Source: Bacillus sp. 103mf (GTDB lineage Bacteria; Bacillota; Bacilli; Bacillales; Bacillaceae_G). From it: a stretch of 64,000 nucleotides of DNA. The translations under genes and the position numbers were made by a program. Where the stretch lies: the NCBI RefSeq assembly GCF_900116295.1, contig NZ_FPAF01000001.1, positions 558,001 to 622,000 on the forward strand. The letters run 5' to 3'. The notes below the pieces were generated by a model. It did no database searches. It was given only the letters and a program-made list of their open reading frames with translations, and was not told where the DNA came from. Numbering within the stretch: the first letter of the stretch is position 1; each line of letters begins with the position of its first letter. Shown here in pieces: positions 47,427 to 55,887 of the stretch.

Positions 47427-48137
47427 TTAAACAGACTTACTTTCGTTTTTATTTATGTTTATACCTAATTGATCTTGCAAGGCTTTTTTACCGTTGTTTG
47501 TAAGATGGACTGCTCGACTGTTTTCTTCTTTTGTAATCCATCCTTGTTCAAAAAAAAGATTGGCTATTTCAGATCCTAACCACCCCGAAATATGATAACG
47601 TCTTTCACTCCAATCAAGACAAGGCTTTGCAAATATCCTCCTTTTTATATTAGCCTTTTCGATATTGATCCCAAATTTTAAAAACCACTTTTTCCCTTGC
47701 TCAGTCACAGCGTACTCTTCATCTTCTAGAGTTAGAAGTTGTCTATCAATTAGCCCCTCTGTTATTTTTACACCAAGCTCCCCTGCAAGATGATCATAAC
47801 ATGTTCGAGCATTACGAACTTTTTTTAGTTGATCGGACTGCCTCAAAGAGCGAACTGGAGCAGTTGGTGCAATCGTCCCTAATTTTTCAAGAGCTTCCGC
47901 TACCTCCTGATTAGCAAGTCTATAGTACCGATGTCTACCATGTTGTTCAACATTAAGGAGATTACCCTCGACCAATTTAGAAAGATGAGAACTGATTGTT
48001 GGATGTGACACTTTTGCCATATATGCTAATTCACTAGCTGGTAAAGCCTGACCATTCATTAAACAATCTAAAATTATTGCCCTTGTAGGTTCAGCAATTA
48101 GTTTTGCTATATATGAGATATTCGGATATACATTCAT
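47427..48137 (-). CDS. ArsR-family transcriptional regulator
   Basis: The N-terminal winged HTH (about 1-90) is of the ArsR/SmtB type: LIAEPTRAIILDCLMNGQAL, then the recognition helix SHPTISSHLSKLVEGNLL and a wing with HGRHRYYRLA. A second half of about 130 residues (to 236) is unlike metal sensors, contains another winged-helix-like segment (VTEQGKKWFLKFGI), and has no clear ArsR Cys-box in the first domain, although Cys occurs at DCLM and near residues 111 and 170. Divergent from the DinB gene with 69 bases between, so DinB is the likely target. Confidence 0.85.
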   Translation of the reverse strand: MNVYPNISYIAKLIAEPTRAIILDCLMNGQALPASELAYMAKVSHPTISSHLSKLVEGNLLNVEQHGRHRYYRLANQEVAEALEKLGTIAPTAPVRSLRQSDQLKKVRNARTCYDHLAGELGVKITEGLIDRQLLTLEDEEYAVTEQGKKWFLKFGINIEKANIKRRIFAKPCLDWSERRYHISGWLGSEIANLFFEQGWITKEENSRAVHLTNNGKKALQDQLGININKNESKSV

Positions 48138-48206
48138 ATTTCGATGATACCCTAATTATCTATTTGATACAATTATCTTAAATCCACAAGCAAGGAGGAG
48201 TTTATA

Positions 48207-48680
48207 ATGAATACAATTGAGCTTTGTATATTAAATTTAAAGGAAACAAGAAGGCGCTCTATCAAATTGTGGAGGTCTCTTCCTGATAACTTGCTTTCTT
48301 GGAAACCTGACAACGAAGCAATGTCTTTTGGGGAGATGATTCGTCATGTGTGGAGTGCAAGTTTCCATTATCACATGCTCTTAAGGAACAACGGATTGAT
48401 AAAGACAGACATATATACCCCATGTGATGAAAAACCAATCACTTCTGTTGAAAAAGAGATCGAGTTATCGCAATTGTATTTTGACGATTTTATAGAATAT
48501 GTTGAATCCATATCAACGGAGGAACTAGAGTCAAGACTTATTGATAGAAGTGATGTAGGCTACCAACGATATTTAGGTGACATGCTTTTAAGAATTGCCT
48601 ATCATGATGCCGTTCATACGGGTCAGTTTTTACAATACTTACGAATGGTAGAGTTGGAAAGGCCCCTTATATGGGATTAA
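48207..48680 (+). CDS. DinB-family four-helix-bundle protein
   Basis: A 157-residue DinB/YfiT-like protein. The three His metal ligands of this superfamily are probably His47 (MIRHVWSASFHY) and His133 and His137 (AYHDAVHTGQF). Members act as thiol-dependent transferases (bacillithiol or mycothiol) or stay uncharacterised. GCAAGGAGGAG precedes the ATG at 48207. It pairs with a divergent ArsR-type repressor, suggesting inducible expression in response to a chemical or stress signal, which is inferred from layout. Confidence 0.88.
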   Translation: MNTIELCILNLKETRRRSIKLWRSLPDNLLSWKPDNEAMSFGEMIRHVWSASFHYHMLLRNNGLIKTDIYTPCDEKPITSVEKEIELSQLYFDDFIEYVESISTEELESRLIDRSDVGYQRYLGDMLLRIAYHDAVHTGQFLQYLRMVELERPLIWD

Positions 48681-48728
48681 CCTTAAATAAAGATTTTGTG
48701 AGGAAATCCCCATTGGTCATCGTATATA

Positions 48729-49064
48729 ATGGCTAGTCTATTATTTCTATATGGAATTGGGGAAGGGATATTTCAACCAGCTAATATTGTATCAGTTATG
48801 GCGTCTGTATCCAAAGAAAAACAAGGTACGATTGGAGCTGTACAACGTATGTTACAAAACGTAGCAATTGCATTTGGTGCTGCAGTTGCTACAACATTTA
48901 TGAGTTCACAAGGCGACATAGAAACATACAAGCTTATTCAAGCTTTCCGATATTCGTGGTATATCGCAGGAGGATTACTATTATTTAATCTTCTTTGTTT
49001 TCTACAAACTTCTGAGTATATACCATTATTTCACACGTATAATCAGATAGTGCTTCAAATATAA
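48729..49064 (+). pseudogene. C-terminal remnant of an MFS transporter
   Basis: The frame encodes only the last three or so helices of a drug exporter: YGIGEGIFQPANIVSVMASV, GTIGAVQRMLQNVAIAFGAA and WYIAGGLLLFNLLCFLQ. It lacks about 300 N-terminal residues of a usual 450-510-residue MFS protein and has no ribosome binding site. Its final residues (about from 49020) run into DNA that also encodes, on the other strand, the end of a broken comJ, so it was cut at both ends. Confidence 0.8.
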
Positions 49065-49200
49065 TTGCTCCCCCAGCCTCAGCATAGCCTCTTTCAAAAT
49101 CCTTATCCGTCCAGTCTACATGTGGAGGTGTCATGTCTTGATTCATCAACATGAATTGCGAATAGGAAATTGTTAACTCCCCCCTCCTCACTCCTTTCAT
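48985..49200 (-). pseudogene. comJ: Truncated comJ (nin), competence nuclease inhibitor
   Basis: The N-terminal 55 or so residues match ComJ/Nin: GELTISYSQFMLMNQDMTPP, VDWTDKDFERGYAEA and GGAIIFEALSDYTCEIMVY. After that the similarity stops (TQKFVENKED) and the frame ends at 71 residues, about half the family length of 130. The break coincides with the 3' end of the MFS remnant, indicating a deletion junction near 49020-49032. Intact ComJ inhibits NucA, so loss of the inhibitor would leave NucA unchecked, if expressed. It follows nucA by 13 bases. Confidence 0.78.
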
Positions 49201-49213
49201 ACAAGGTAATATA

Positions 49214-49648
49214 TTATTTCACAATAAATTTCACACGTGTTCCATCTGGATATTGATCCAATTGATTACCGACCCAAGAACCTGCACCTCGGTTATCTGC
49301 AGGACTAATATATTCAATATGTGCTCCTTTTCCGCCTTCTTTACACATCGCCATCGGCCATTCATCACGATCATACCCTTTCTTTGGTGGATATGGAGCT
49401 AATGATTGCTTTCTTCTATCTGCAGCACCATTTCGATCAATCGTACAAATTTTAGAATGACCTTCTTGTATTGCATTTTCAATATGATTTCCTGTTTCAG
49501 GATACTGTTTTTTCGGAAACTCAAGAATTTGGTCGTATGCTACGTCTTTCTTATTCTCTGGTTCCGGTACTATCAAAATTTTGTATACACCAATTAGTAA
49601 AGAAAGGATTGCAACGATTGTAATTAAAATACCTTTAACTTGTTTCAT
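49214..49648 (-). CDS. nucA: DNA-entry/sporulation-type nuclease NucA
   Basis: Membrane-anchored or secreted DNase: N-terminal hydrophobic segment ([19 protein letters not shown]), then a NucA/NucB domain with the catalytic-region motifs [31 protein letters not shown] and [16 protein letters not shown]. Two Cys (in KICT and AMCK) could form the family disulfide. 144 residues, full length. In B. subtilis NucA cuts incoming DNA during transformation, and the partner Nin/ComJ is encoded next to it; here that partner is truncated. GGAGG precedes the ATG at 49648. Confidence 0.92.
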   Translation of the reverse strand: MKQVKGILITIVAILSLLIGVYKILIVPEPENKKDVAYDQILEFPKKQYPETGNHIENAIQEGHSKICTIDRNGAADRRKQSLAPYPPKKGYDRDEWPMAMCKEGGKGAHIEYISPADNRGAGSWVGNQLDQYPDGTRVKFIVK

Positions 49649-49908
49649 CTAATCTAAGTCCTCCATTTTCTTGCCGCTAATATGGAACGTTTCTCCTCCT
49701 CATCCTGTCATTATAACAAATTTCATATTCTTATATTTTCAGACATTATTCTATATTCCTGTCTTCTTTTCCATCAAAAACATGCTGTTTTATGCAGCAT
49801 TCCACTAATCGTGTAGAAAACTTTCAACCTTCCGACATTTTTTTTCAAAGGAAGTACAAAACAAGAAATGGAATTGATATACATGATACTTTTTAGGGAG
49901 GAAATGTC

Positions 49909-50667
49909 ATGAGTGGAACATATAAAACGAAAGATGTCACAAATAAAACGGGAATCCCCAAAAATGTAATTCGCAAATATAGCCAACTTTTAGAACAACA
50001 TGGCTATTTTATTGATAAAACAGCTCAATCTCGCTCGTATAAAATGGATGATTTACGAATATTAAAAATGATTCACGAACGAGCCGCTACATTGGAAGAA
50101 GATATTATGGAAACGATTGCATTTATACTAAAAGGGGAAGAATCTCCAACAGCGTCTCCTGCTATTATAGAGGAAAATAACGACTTGCAACCGAATGAAC
50201 AAAGCAAAAAATTTGAAGAATTCATGCACAAATTAGATATGCTCGCCCAATTAAACGAAGCCATTATTCATCAAAATTCAACCCTTATTACACAGAATCG
50301 TTTAAAAGATGAAAAGCTAAATGAATTAATTCACCAAGTATATGTAAAAGAAGTAAACCAAGAAGAGATGTTGCAAAGTCTTGTGGATCATGCCGCAGAA
50401 ACTGATGCGCTCCAAAAAGAAAAAATGGATCTACTCATGAACCATATGTATAAGCGTGAATCCAAACAAGAAGAAAAAATGAACAAACTTATGAATCAAG
50501 TTTATAATAAAGAAAGTAATCGTGATGTACAACTCATGCAAGTAATTCGAGAAATTCAAGAAACAAAACGATTAATTGCCGCTTCGCAAGAACAAAGTTT
50601 ATTTAAATCGTTTAAAAATTTATTCGTTCGATTTAAATCTGAAAAAACGGGAGAAATAAATAAATAA
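49909..50667 (+). CDS. MerR-like HTH and coiled-coil protein (DUF3967-like)
   Basis: An N-terminal MerR-type helix-turn-helix (TKDVTNKTGIPKNVIRKYSQ, about 6-70) is followed by a long coiled coil to about 225 with an imperfect internal repeat (MDLLMNHMYKRESKQEEKM, then MNKLMNQVYNKESNRD). The tail RDVQLMQVIREIQETKRLIA is typical of DUF3967, seen in plasmid and chromosome proteins of the B. cereus group. The architecture resembles RacA, the chromosome-anchoring protein of sporulation, though RacA itself is shorter. AGGGAGG precedes the ATG. Confidence 0.78.
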   Translation: MSGTYKTKDVTNKTGIPKNVIRKYSQLLEQHGYFIDKTAQSRSYKMDDLRILKMIHERAATLEEDIMETIAFILKGEESPTASPAIIEENNDLQPNEQSKKFEEFMHKLDMLAQLNEAIIHQNSTLITQNRLKDEKLNELIHQVYVKEVNQEEMLQSLVDHAAETDALQKEKMDLLMNHMYKRESKQEEKMNKLMNQVYNKESNRDVQLMQVIREIQETKRLIAASQEQSLFKSFKNLFVRFKSEKTGEINK

Positions 50668-50672
50668 AAAAT

Positions 50673-50700
50673 AAAAGTTACCGTACCTTGGTAACTTTTA
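50673..50700. terminator. Bidirectional terminator between the DUF3967-like gene and the kinase
   Basis: AAAAGTTACC and GGTAACTTTT surround GTACCTT. Both neighbouring genes converge on it. Confidence 0.88.
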
Positions 50701-51984
50701 CTCTTTATGTACAATGTTTTGCATCGCATCTGGTAAGGTAATAATCGCTTCCGTTCCTTGTCCTATTTCACTTTTATATACAAGTGTACCACTATGAGCT
50801 TGCAAAATACTAAATGTAACCATTAATCCAAGACCTGTTCCCTTTTCTTTCAATGAATAGTATGGTTGTCCAAGTCTCGCAAGCTGCTCTTTCGTCATTC
50901 CAACACCGCTATCTTTAACACGAATAACAATAGATTCATCTTTTTGCCATGCAGTCACTTTTAAATATCCTTTATTGTCTTGAATTGCCTCAATCCCATT
51001 TTTCACAACATTCATAATCGCTTGTTTTAATTTCGTTTTGTCACCTATCGTATATAAATTTTCTGCAATTTCAACTTGTAAATATACACCTCGCATTGCA
51101 GCAAATGAAGACATTAACGTAGTCATTTCAATAAGTTGTGCAGATAAACAAATATGTTCTTTCTTATCAATTTGCGGCCTTGCTAAATTTAAATAGTCTG
51201 AGATAATTTGTTCTGCCCGGTCTAATTCAGCTAAAACAAGACGCATGTATTCTTTATTTTTCACATCTTCTGTACTTTCCAATAATTGAATAAATCCGCG
51301 TACAACTGTAAGTGGATTACGAACTTCATGAGCTACACTCGCTGCTAACTCGCTAACAATATTTAATTTCTCAGATTTTTGCATTTCTGTTCGTAACATT
51401 GCATTTTCATATAAATATTCTGTTAAGTAAACTTGGAAGGTCATCGTCATTATCATAATGAAAGAAGCAAATATATATTCGCTATATAAATAAGATATCA
51501 TTGGTGCAAATCCCTTCCCAAATAACAGACCAAATATTTCAAATCCTAAAGAGATTAGAGTATAAACAGATGCCAACATAAAAGATAAAACCATTTTTTT
51601 ATGTCTCGAAAATGTCCCCCACTTTTTAGACAATAAAAAAGGAATGACAGAGATAAAAGTAACTTCTAGTACACGCAACCAACTTAAACCATTGAGAAAT
51701 CCATCGTATAAAATGGCAATTATAGCTGGAATGATACCAACTATGCCACCATACAAAAATGCACTAATAATTGAAATTTGATGAAAATCATAATTACAAG
51801 TTTCCCAAACACAAATCGGATACGTCATCGAAAGAATAAGCGTAATTGTTGATAATAATACAATAAAATAGCGATTGGGCTTTTGATTCATACTTTGATA
51901 ACGATTTAAACGAATTGCTTCATACAAAAATAGCGGCAAAATAATGATAGCAACTTGAATCATTAAGTCGCGGATAAGTCCCAT
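50698..51984 (-). CDS. Orphan membrane histidine kinase, sporulation type
   Basis: Five to six transmembrane helices in the first 185 residues (5TM-LYT-like sensor region), then a HisKA domain with VAHEVRNPLTVVRGFIQLLE (phosphorylated His) and a HATPase_c domain with N box VVKNGIEA, G1 VKDSGVGM, G2 KGTGLGLM. No response regulator is adjacent, as for the KinA-E-like kinases that feed Spo0F. From memory, the position fits a kinase studied in B. anthracis as a sporulation kinase. A GAGGGG lies before the ATG at 51984; the ATG at 52005 lacks one. Confidence 0.9.
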   Translation of the reverse strand: MGLIRDLMIQVAIIILPLFLYEAIRLNRYQSMNQKPNRYFIVLLSTITLILSMTYPICVWETCNYDFHQISIISAFLYGGIVGIIPAIIAILYDGFLNGLSWLRVLEVTFISVIPFLLSKKWGTFSRHKKMVLSFMLASVYTLISLGFEIFGLLFGKGFAPMISYLYSEYIFASFIMIMTMTFQVYLTEYLYENAMLRTEMQKSEKLNIVSELAASVAHEVRNPLTVVRGFIQLLESTEDVKNKEYMRLVLAELDRAEQIISDYLNLARPQIDKKEHICLSAQLIEMTTLMSSFAAMRGVYLQVEIAENLYTIGDKTKLKQAIMNVVKNGIEAIQDNKGYLKVTAWQKDESIVIRVKDSGVGMTKEQLARLGQPYYSLKEKGTGLGLMVTFSILQAHSGTLVYKSEIGQGTEAIITLPDAMQNIVHKE

Positions 51985-52199
51985 CCCCTCATCACCTATA
52001 TTCATTTTGATATGATTATATCATTTTATTGACAAATTTGTTTAATTTTTTAGATTATTCCAAACATTTCCGTAAATAATTTGTGAAGATTCATTCACAA
52101 GTGTTACAACTTTTCGAAATGATTGTAAACCATGTATCAAATTATCCTGATGCCATATACAATAAATACAGGATAAGAAATCGATTGGAGGAAGATAAA

Positions 52200-52400
52200 A
52201 TGACAGGAACTGCGCTCGTCTTAAACGAGGAAAATCTTGTTGTATTAGAAGATATTGAGAAATCAGTGTACGAAGAATTACAAGGGCAAACAGGTACAAA
52301 TGATTGTACATGCTCTGTAAACAACTCAGTAGTGCATTTAGGAAAAATTTCTTCTGTTCTTTGGAGTGAAGACGAAATCGATTGGGAATACGGTTATTAA
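52200..52400 (+). CDS. 66-residue acidic protein of unknown function
   Basis: TTGGAGGAAG precedes the ATG at 52200, and a terminator follows. The protein (MTGTALVLNEENLVVLEDIE, later NDCTCSVNNSV and the end SEDEIDWEYGY) is acidic with two Cys close together. The frame is open upstream to 52083, but there is no start signal there. I do not recognise the family. Confidence 0.65.
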   Translation: MTGTALVLNEENLVVLEDIEKSVYEELQGQTGTNDCTCSVNNSVVHLGKISSVLWSEDEIDWEYGY

Positions 52401-52403
52401 GCA

Positions 52404-52430
52404 AAAGGTCGCTTTAGCGGCCTTTTTTAT
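52404..52430 (+). terminator. Terminator after the 66-residue gene
   Basis: AAAGGTCGC and GCGGCCTTT pair with one G-U around TTTA and are followed by TTT. Confidence 0.8.
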
Positions 52431-52507
52431 TTGTAGCTTTTCAAAGCGATTATATGATAAATATGATAAAATAAAATAAATTTTGCAACGGAAGAAAGGG
52501 AGACAAA

Positions 52508-53665
52508 ATGGAACAATTTATTAACCCTCGCGTAAAGGACATTCAAATTTCTGGAATTCGTCAATTTTCTAACATGATTCAACATTATGATGATCTTATT
52601 TCACTCACAATTGGACAACCTGACTTTCCAACGCCTTCTTTAGTAAAAGAAGCCGCTAAGCGAGCTATTGTAGAAAACTTTACAAGTTATACACATAATG
52701 CGGGCTTATTACAGCTTCGTCAAGCCGCTTGTGATTTTTTTAAAGAACGCTATGATTTAGTATATTCTCCTGAGAATGAAACAATTGTCACTATTGGAGC
52801 AAGTGAAGCAATTGATATTGCCTTTCGTACAATTTTGGAAGAAGGAACAGAAGTAATTTTACCAGCTCCTGTCTATCCAGGGTATGAACCTATTATTCGT
52901 CTGTGCGGTGCAAAACCTGTTTTTGTAGATGTTCGTAAAACTGACTTTCGCTTAACAGCAAAAGCACTTGAAGAAGCCATTACAGACAAAACCCGGTGCG
53001 TCGTACTACCATATCCATCAAATCCAACTGGTGTAACATTATCTAAAGAAGAACTTGAAGAAATTGTGGCAGTATTAAAGAATAAAGATATTTTTGTTCT
53101 TTCCGATGAAATTTACAGCGAACTTGTATATCAGGATAAACATATATCTATTGCAAATTTCCCAGAAATGCGCAACAAAACAATTGTCATTAACGGTTTA
53201 GCCAAATCTCATTCTATGACAGGATGGCGCATCGGCTTTTTATTTGCCCCAAACTTCTTAACAAGTCAAATTTTAAAAGTTCATCAATATAACGTTACAT
53301 GTGCAACTTCAATTTCCCAATATGCGGCAATCGAAGCGCTAACAGCAGCAAAGGACGCTCCCCGTATGATGCGTCATCAATACAAAAAACGCCTTGATTA
53401 TGTATACAACCGTCTTGTACAAATGGGATTAACTGTAGAAAAACCAACAGGAGCATTTTATCTCTTTCCTTATATCGGTAATTTCTCTTCCTCTTCTTTT
53501 GATTTTGCAATGGAACTTGTGAAAGAAGCTAAACTTGCAGTTGTTCCAGGATCGGCATTTTCTGAATACGGTGAAGGGTTCATTCGTATTTCTTATGCTT
53601 ATAGCATGGAAATGCTGAAAGAAGGCTGTGACCGTTTAGAAACATTTATACAACAAAAAAACTAA
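52508..53665 (+). CDS. patA: N-acetyl-LL-diaminopimelate aminotransferase (PatA)
   Basis: Class I PLP-dependent aminotransferase, 385 residues. LTIGQPDFPTP (33-43) is the family N-terminal motif; YPSNPTGVTLS (about 163-173) and SDEIYSEL (about 198-205) contact PLP, and the Schiff-base Lys lies in LAKSHSMTGWRIGF (about 233-246). The sequence follows B. subtilis PatA, which supplies the transaminase step between DapH and DapL, both in this window. AAAGGGAG precedes the ATG. Other specificities of class I enzymes cannot be excluded from sequence. Confidence 0.9.
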   Translation: MEQFINPRVKDIQISGIRQFSNMIQHYDDLISLTIGQPDFPTPSLVKEAAKRAIVENFTSYTHNAGLLQLRQAACDFFKERYDLVYSPENETIVTIGASEAIDIAFRTILEEGTEVILPAPVYPGYEPIIRLCGAKPVFVDVRKTDFRLTAKALEEAITDKTRCVVLPYPSNPTGVTLSKEELEEIVAVLKNKDIFVLSDEIYSELVYQDKHISIANFPEMRNKTIVINGLAKSHSMTGWRIGFLFAPNFLTSQILKVHQYNVTCATSISQYAAIEALTAAKDAPRMMRHQYKKRLDYVYNRLVQMGLTVEKPTGAFYLFPYIGNFSSSSFDFAMELVKEAKLAVVPGSAFSEYGEGFIRISYAYSMEMLKEGCDRLETFIQQKN

Positions 53666-53692
53666 GAGGAAATCCTTCTCTTAGTTTTTTTT
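53660..53692 (+). terminator. Terminator after patA
   Basis: AACTAAGAG and CTCTTAGTT around GAAATCCTT, then TTTTTTT. It overlaps the end of malR on the other strand. Confidence 0.9.
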
Positions 53693-54709
53693 ATTTTCAC
53701 TACAAGTCTGACGTTTCACCAATTTATGAGGAATAATAATACACTTTGGTGAAACTTCACAATGTTCAACTTTGTCAACTAAGTATCTAGCCGCTTCGTA
53801 GCCTAGTTGATAAATATTTACATCTATCGTTGTTAATGGTGGATTTGCAATTTCAGATAATAATACGTTATTAAAGCTAACAATAGAAATATCTTTCGGT
53901 ACGGAGATTCCCTTTTCTGATAAAGCACTTAATACACCTAATCCTATTAAATCATCCGTCGCAATAATAGCTGTTGGCTGTGCACCAAGTGTCATAAGTT
54001 TTTCTACTGCTTCTTGACCACTTTCTCGTAAAAAACCAAGATTTAAAATATACTCAGATGGCAGAGAAATATCAGCTAATTTTAATGCATCTGTCATTCC
54101 AGCAAGGCGATCTTTCGTAACGAGTAAATCTGAATCCCCACCAATAAAAGCAATTCGGTCATGTCCAAGTGAAATTAAATATTCCGTTACTTCTCGTGCC
54201 GCCGCATAGTTATCATTATCAATATATGTAATATCTTCTTTTCGCTCATATGGCTTACCAATAAGAACAAATGGAAAATTCTGTTCATGTAAATATTCTA
54301 AAATACGGTCATTCATACGGGAATATAAAAGAATAATACCACCTATTTGTCTTCCTTGTACCATTTTCACAACACCATTAAAAATCTCTTCTTCCGTTTC
54401 TCCCGTTGACATATACAATGAATATTCTTCTCCATGTGCGAATGAGCTAATTCCTCGAATCACTTCTGGAAAAAATGGATTTTGAAAGGCTTTACTCGCA
54501 GAACTCGGCATAACGAGTCCAATCGTTTTTGTTGTTTGGTTTGCAAGACTTCGCGCATTTAAATTCGGGTGATAGCCTAATTCAGCCATTACTTTCCGAA
54601 CACGTCGCTTTGTTTTCTCACTAATGCTCGGATTATCAGCAATTACACGTGAAACCGTAGAAGGAGCAACATTTGCTTTTTTTGCCACGTCTTTAATTGT
54701 AACTGTCAT
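53681..54709 (-). CDS. malR: LacI-family regulator of maltodextrin genes (MalR-type)
   Basis: 342-residue LacI/GalR protein: HTH IKDVAKKANVAPSTVSRVIA (5-24) and hinge helix LNARSLANQTTKTIG, then a periplasmic-binding-protein-like effector domain with FIGGDSDL and FNNVLLSEIANPPLTTIDVN. It lies next to the mdxEFG genes with a 335-base gap (54710-55044), and six operator-like sites ([A/G]AAAACGTTT[G/T]C type) lie in the regulon. It probably represses in the absence of maltose or maltodextrin. GAGGAGG precedes the ATG. Confidence 0.88.
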   Translation of the reverse strand: MTVTIKDVAKKANVAPSTVSRVIADNPSISEKTKRRVRKVMAELGYHPNLNARSLANQTTKTIGLVMPSSASKAFQNPFFPEVIRGISSFAHGEEYSLYMSTGETEEEIFNGVVKMVQGRQIGGIILLYSRMNDRILEYLHEQNFPFVLIGKPYERKEDITYIDNDNYAAAREVTEYLISLGHDRIAFIGGDSDLLVTKDRLAGMTDALKLADISLPSEYILNLGFLRESGQEAVEKLMTLGAQPTAIIATDDLIGLGVLSALSEKGISVPKDISIVSFNNVLLSEIANPPLTTIDVNIYQLGYEAARYLVDKVEHCEVSPKCIIIPHKLVKRQTCSENKKN

Positions 54710-54769
54710 AAATTTGTTCCTCCTCTCTTCTTTTCTTTAAATCATTTATACAAATTACTTCTATTTCCA

Positions 54770-54858
54770 TTCCCCATTAACGGGCAGTAAACTTTCCACC
54801 TCAAGATTCAGAGAAAATAAAGAAAACAGATGATGGATAAAGCCCTCTTACTGATAAA
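54770..54858 (-). repeat. Intergenic repeat, GTGAAACTTCC/GCGGGATAAA family (reverse, partial)
   Basis: In reverse it contains GGGCTTTATCCATCATC, CTCTGAATCTTGAGGTGGA and TTACTGCCCGTTAATGGGGA, aligning with the right half of the 28.2 kb copy. The rest of 54710-55012 is AT-rich with no gene. Confidence 0.5.
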
Positions 54859-55012
54859 AAAGCCACTTTATTCCACCCGAAAAATTTCTATCAATGTCAG
54901 TCTATAATCTCCCTCTCCATGTATTGTAAGGGATAGAGCATTATTTTCCTATACTATATGCTATTTTTTTTATAATTACCCTGTTCTTATATCATCTAAA
55001 CCGATATTTCTA

Positions 55013-55050
55013 TAAAAAAAGATAAATGAGACATGCTGTCCCATTTATCC
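55013..55050 (-). terminator. Terminator of the mdxEFG operon
   Basis: On the minus strand GATAAATGGGACAGCATGTC-CATTTATC is followed by seven T. It overlaps the last codons of mdxG. Confidence 0.8.
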
Positions 55051-55887
55051 CTTCGTTCCTCCAGCTGTTAAACCAGAAATAAAATATTTTTGCAAAGATA
55101 AGAACAAAATTGAAATTGGTATCGCAATTAATACCGAGCCTGCCGCAAATGTTGTAAATTCATTACCGAATTTTTTCGCTACCATTTCATATAATCCAAC
55201 AGCTAATGTATAATTTTCTGGTGTACGTAAAATGATACTCGCTAAAATAAAATCAGTAAATGGACCAATAAAAGTAAATAACGCTACAACCGCTACAATT
55301 GGTTTTGCTAAAGGCATAATAATTTGCCAAAAAATCCGAAAATGTCCTGCCCCATCCATACGAGCTGATTCGTCTAATTCTTTTGGAATCGTATCAAAGT
55401 ATCCTTTCATGAGCCACGTATTCATCGGAATTGCACCGCCAACATAAATTAAAATCAACGCAATATGTGTATCCATTAATCCTGTTAGCTGCGCTAAAAC
55501 ATACAATGCAATTAACGCTGAAAAGTTTGGGATCATTTGGAGAATTAAAAATGTTAGTAACCCATTCTTTCTTCCGACAAAACGATATCTCGAAAATGCA
55601 TATGCTGTAAAACTAATTGACAATACAGAGAAAATCATTGTCAAAATACTAACTTTCAACGTATTTTTATACCAAAGTACATAGTTACTTTGCGAGAGAT
55701 CAAGTAGTTTTTTGTAATGATCCAGCGTTGCATTTTTAGGAATGATACTTGATCCAGAGAGACTATCTCCTGGGTTAAATGATGATCCTACAATCCATAA
55801 TAATGGATAGAAAATAATTACACACATCATGAAAATTACAAAATAACTTAATGAAAGACGTAATATCTTCTGTCGTTTTATGTTCAT
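55045..55887 (-). CDS. mdxG: Maltodextrin ABC permease MdxG (MalG type)
   Basis: Inner-membrane subunit of the maltodextrin importer: six transmembrane helices in 280 residues, with the EAA loop ELDESARMDGAGHFRIFWQI (about 165-184), which contacts the ATPase. The end KYFISGLTAGGTKG is typical of MalG proteins. Its ATG at 55887 directly follows the mdxF stop, implying translational coupling. The energy-coupling ATPase is probably MsmX at 62.8 kb. Confidence 0.95.
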   Translation of the reverse strand: MNIKRQKILRLSLSYFVIFMMCVIIFYPLLWIVGSSFNPGDSLSGSSIIPKNATLDHYKKLLDLSQSNYVLWYKNTLKVSILTMIFSVLSISFTAYAFSRYRFVGRKNGLLTFLILQMIPNFSALIALYVLAQLTGLMDTHIALILIYVGGAIPMNTWLMKGYFDTIPKELDESARMDGAGHFRIFWQIIMPLAKPIVAVVALFTFIGPFTDFILASIILRTPENYTLAVGLYEMVAKKFGNEFTTFAAGSVLIAIPISILFLSLQKYFISGLTAGGTKG

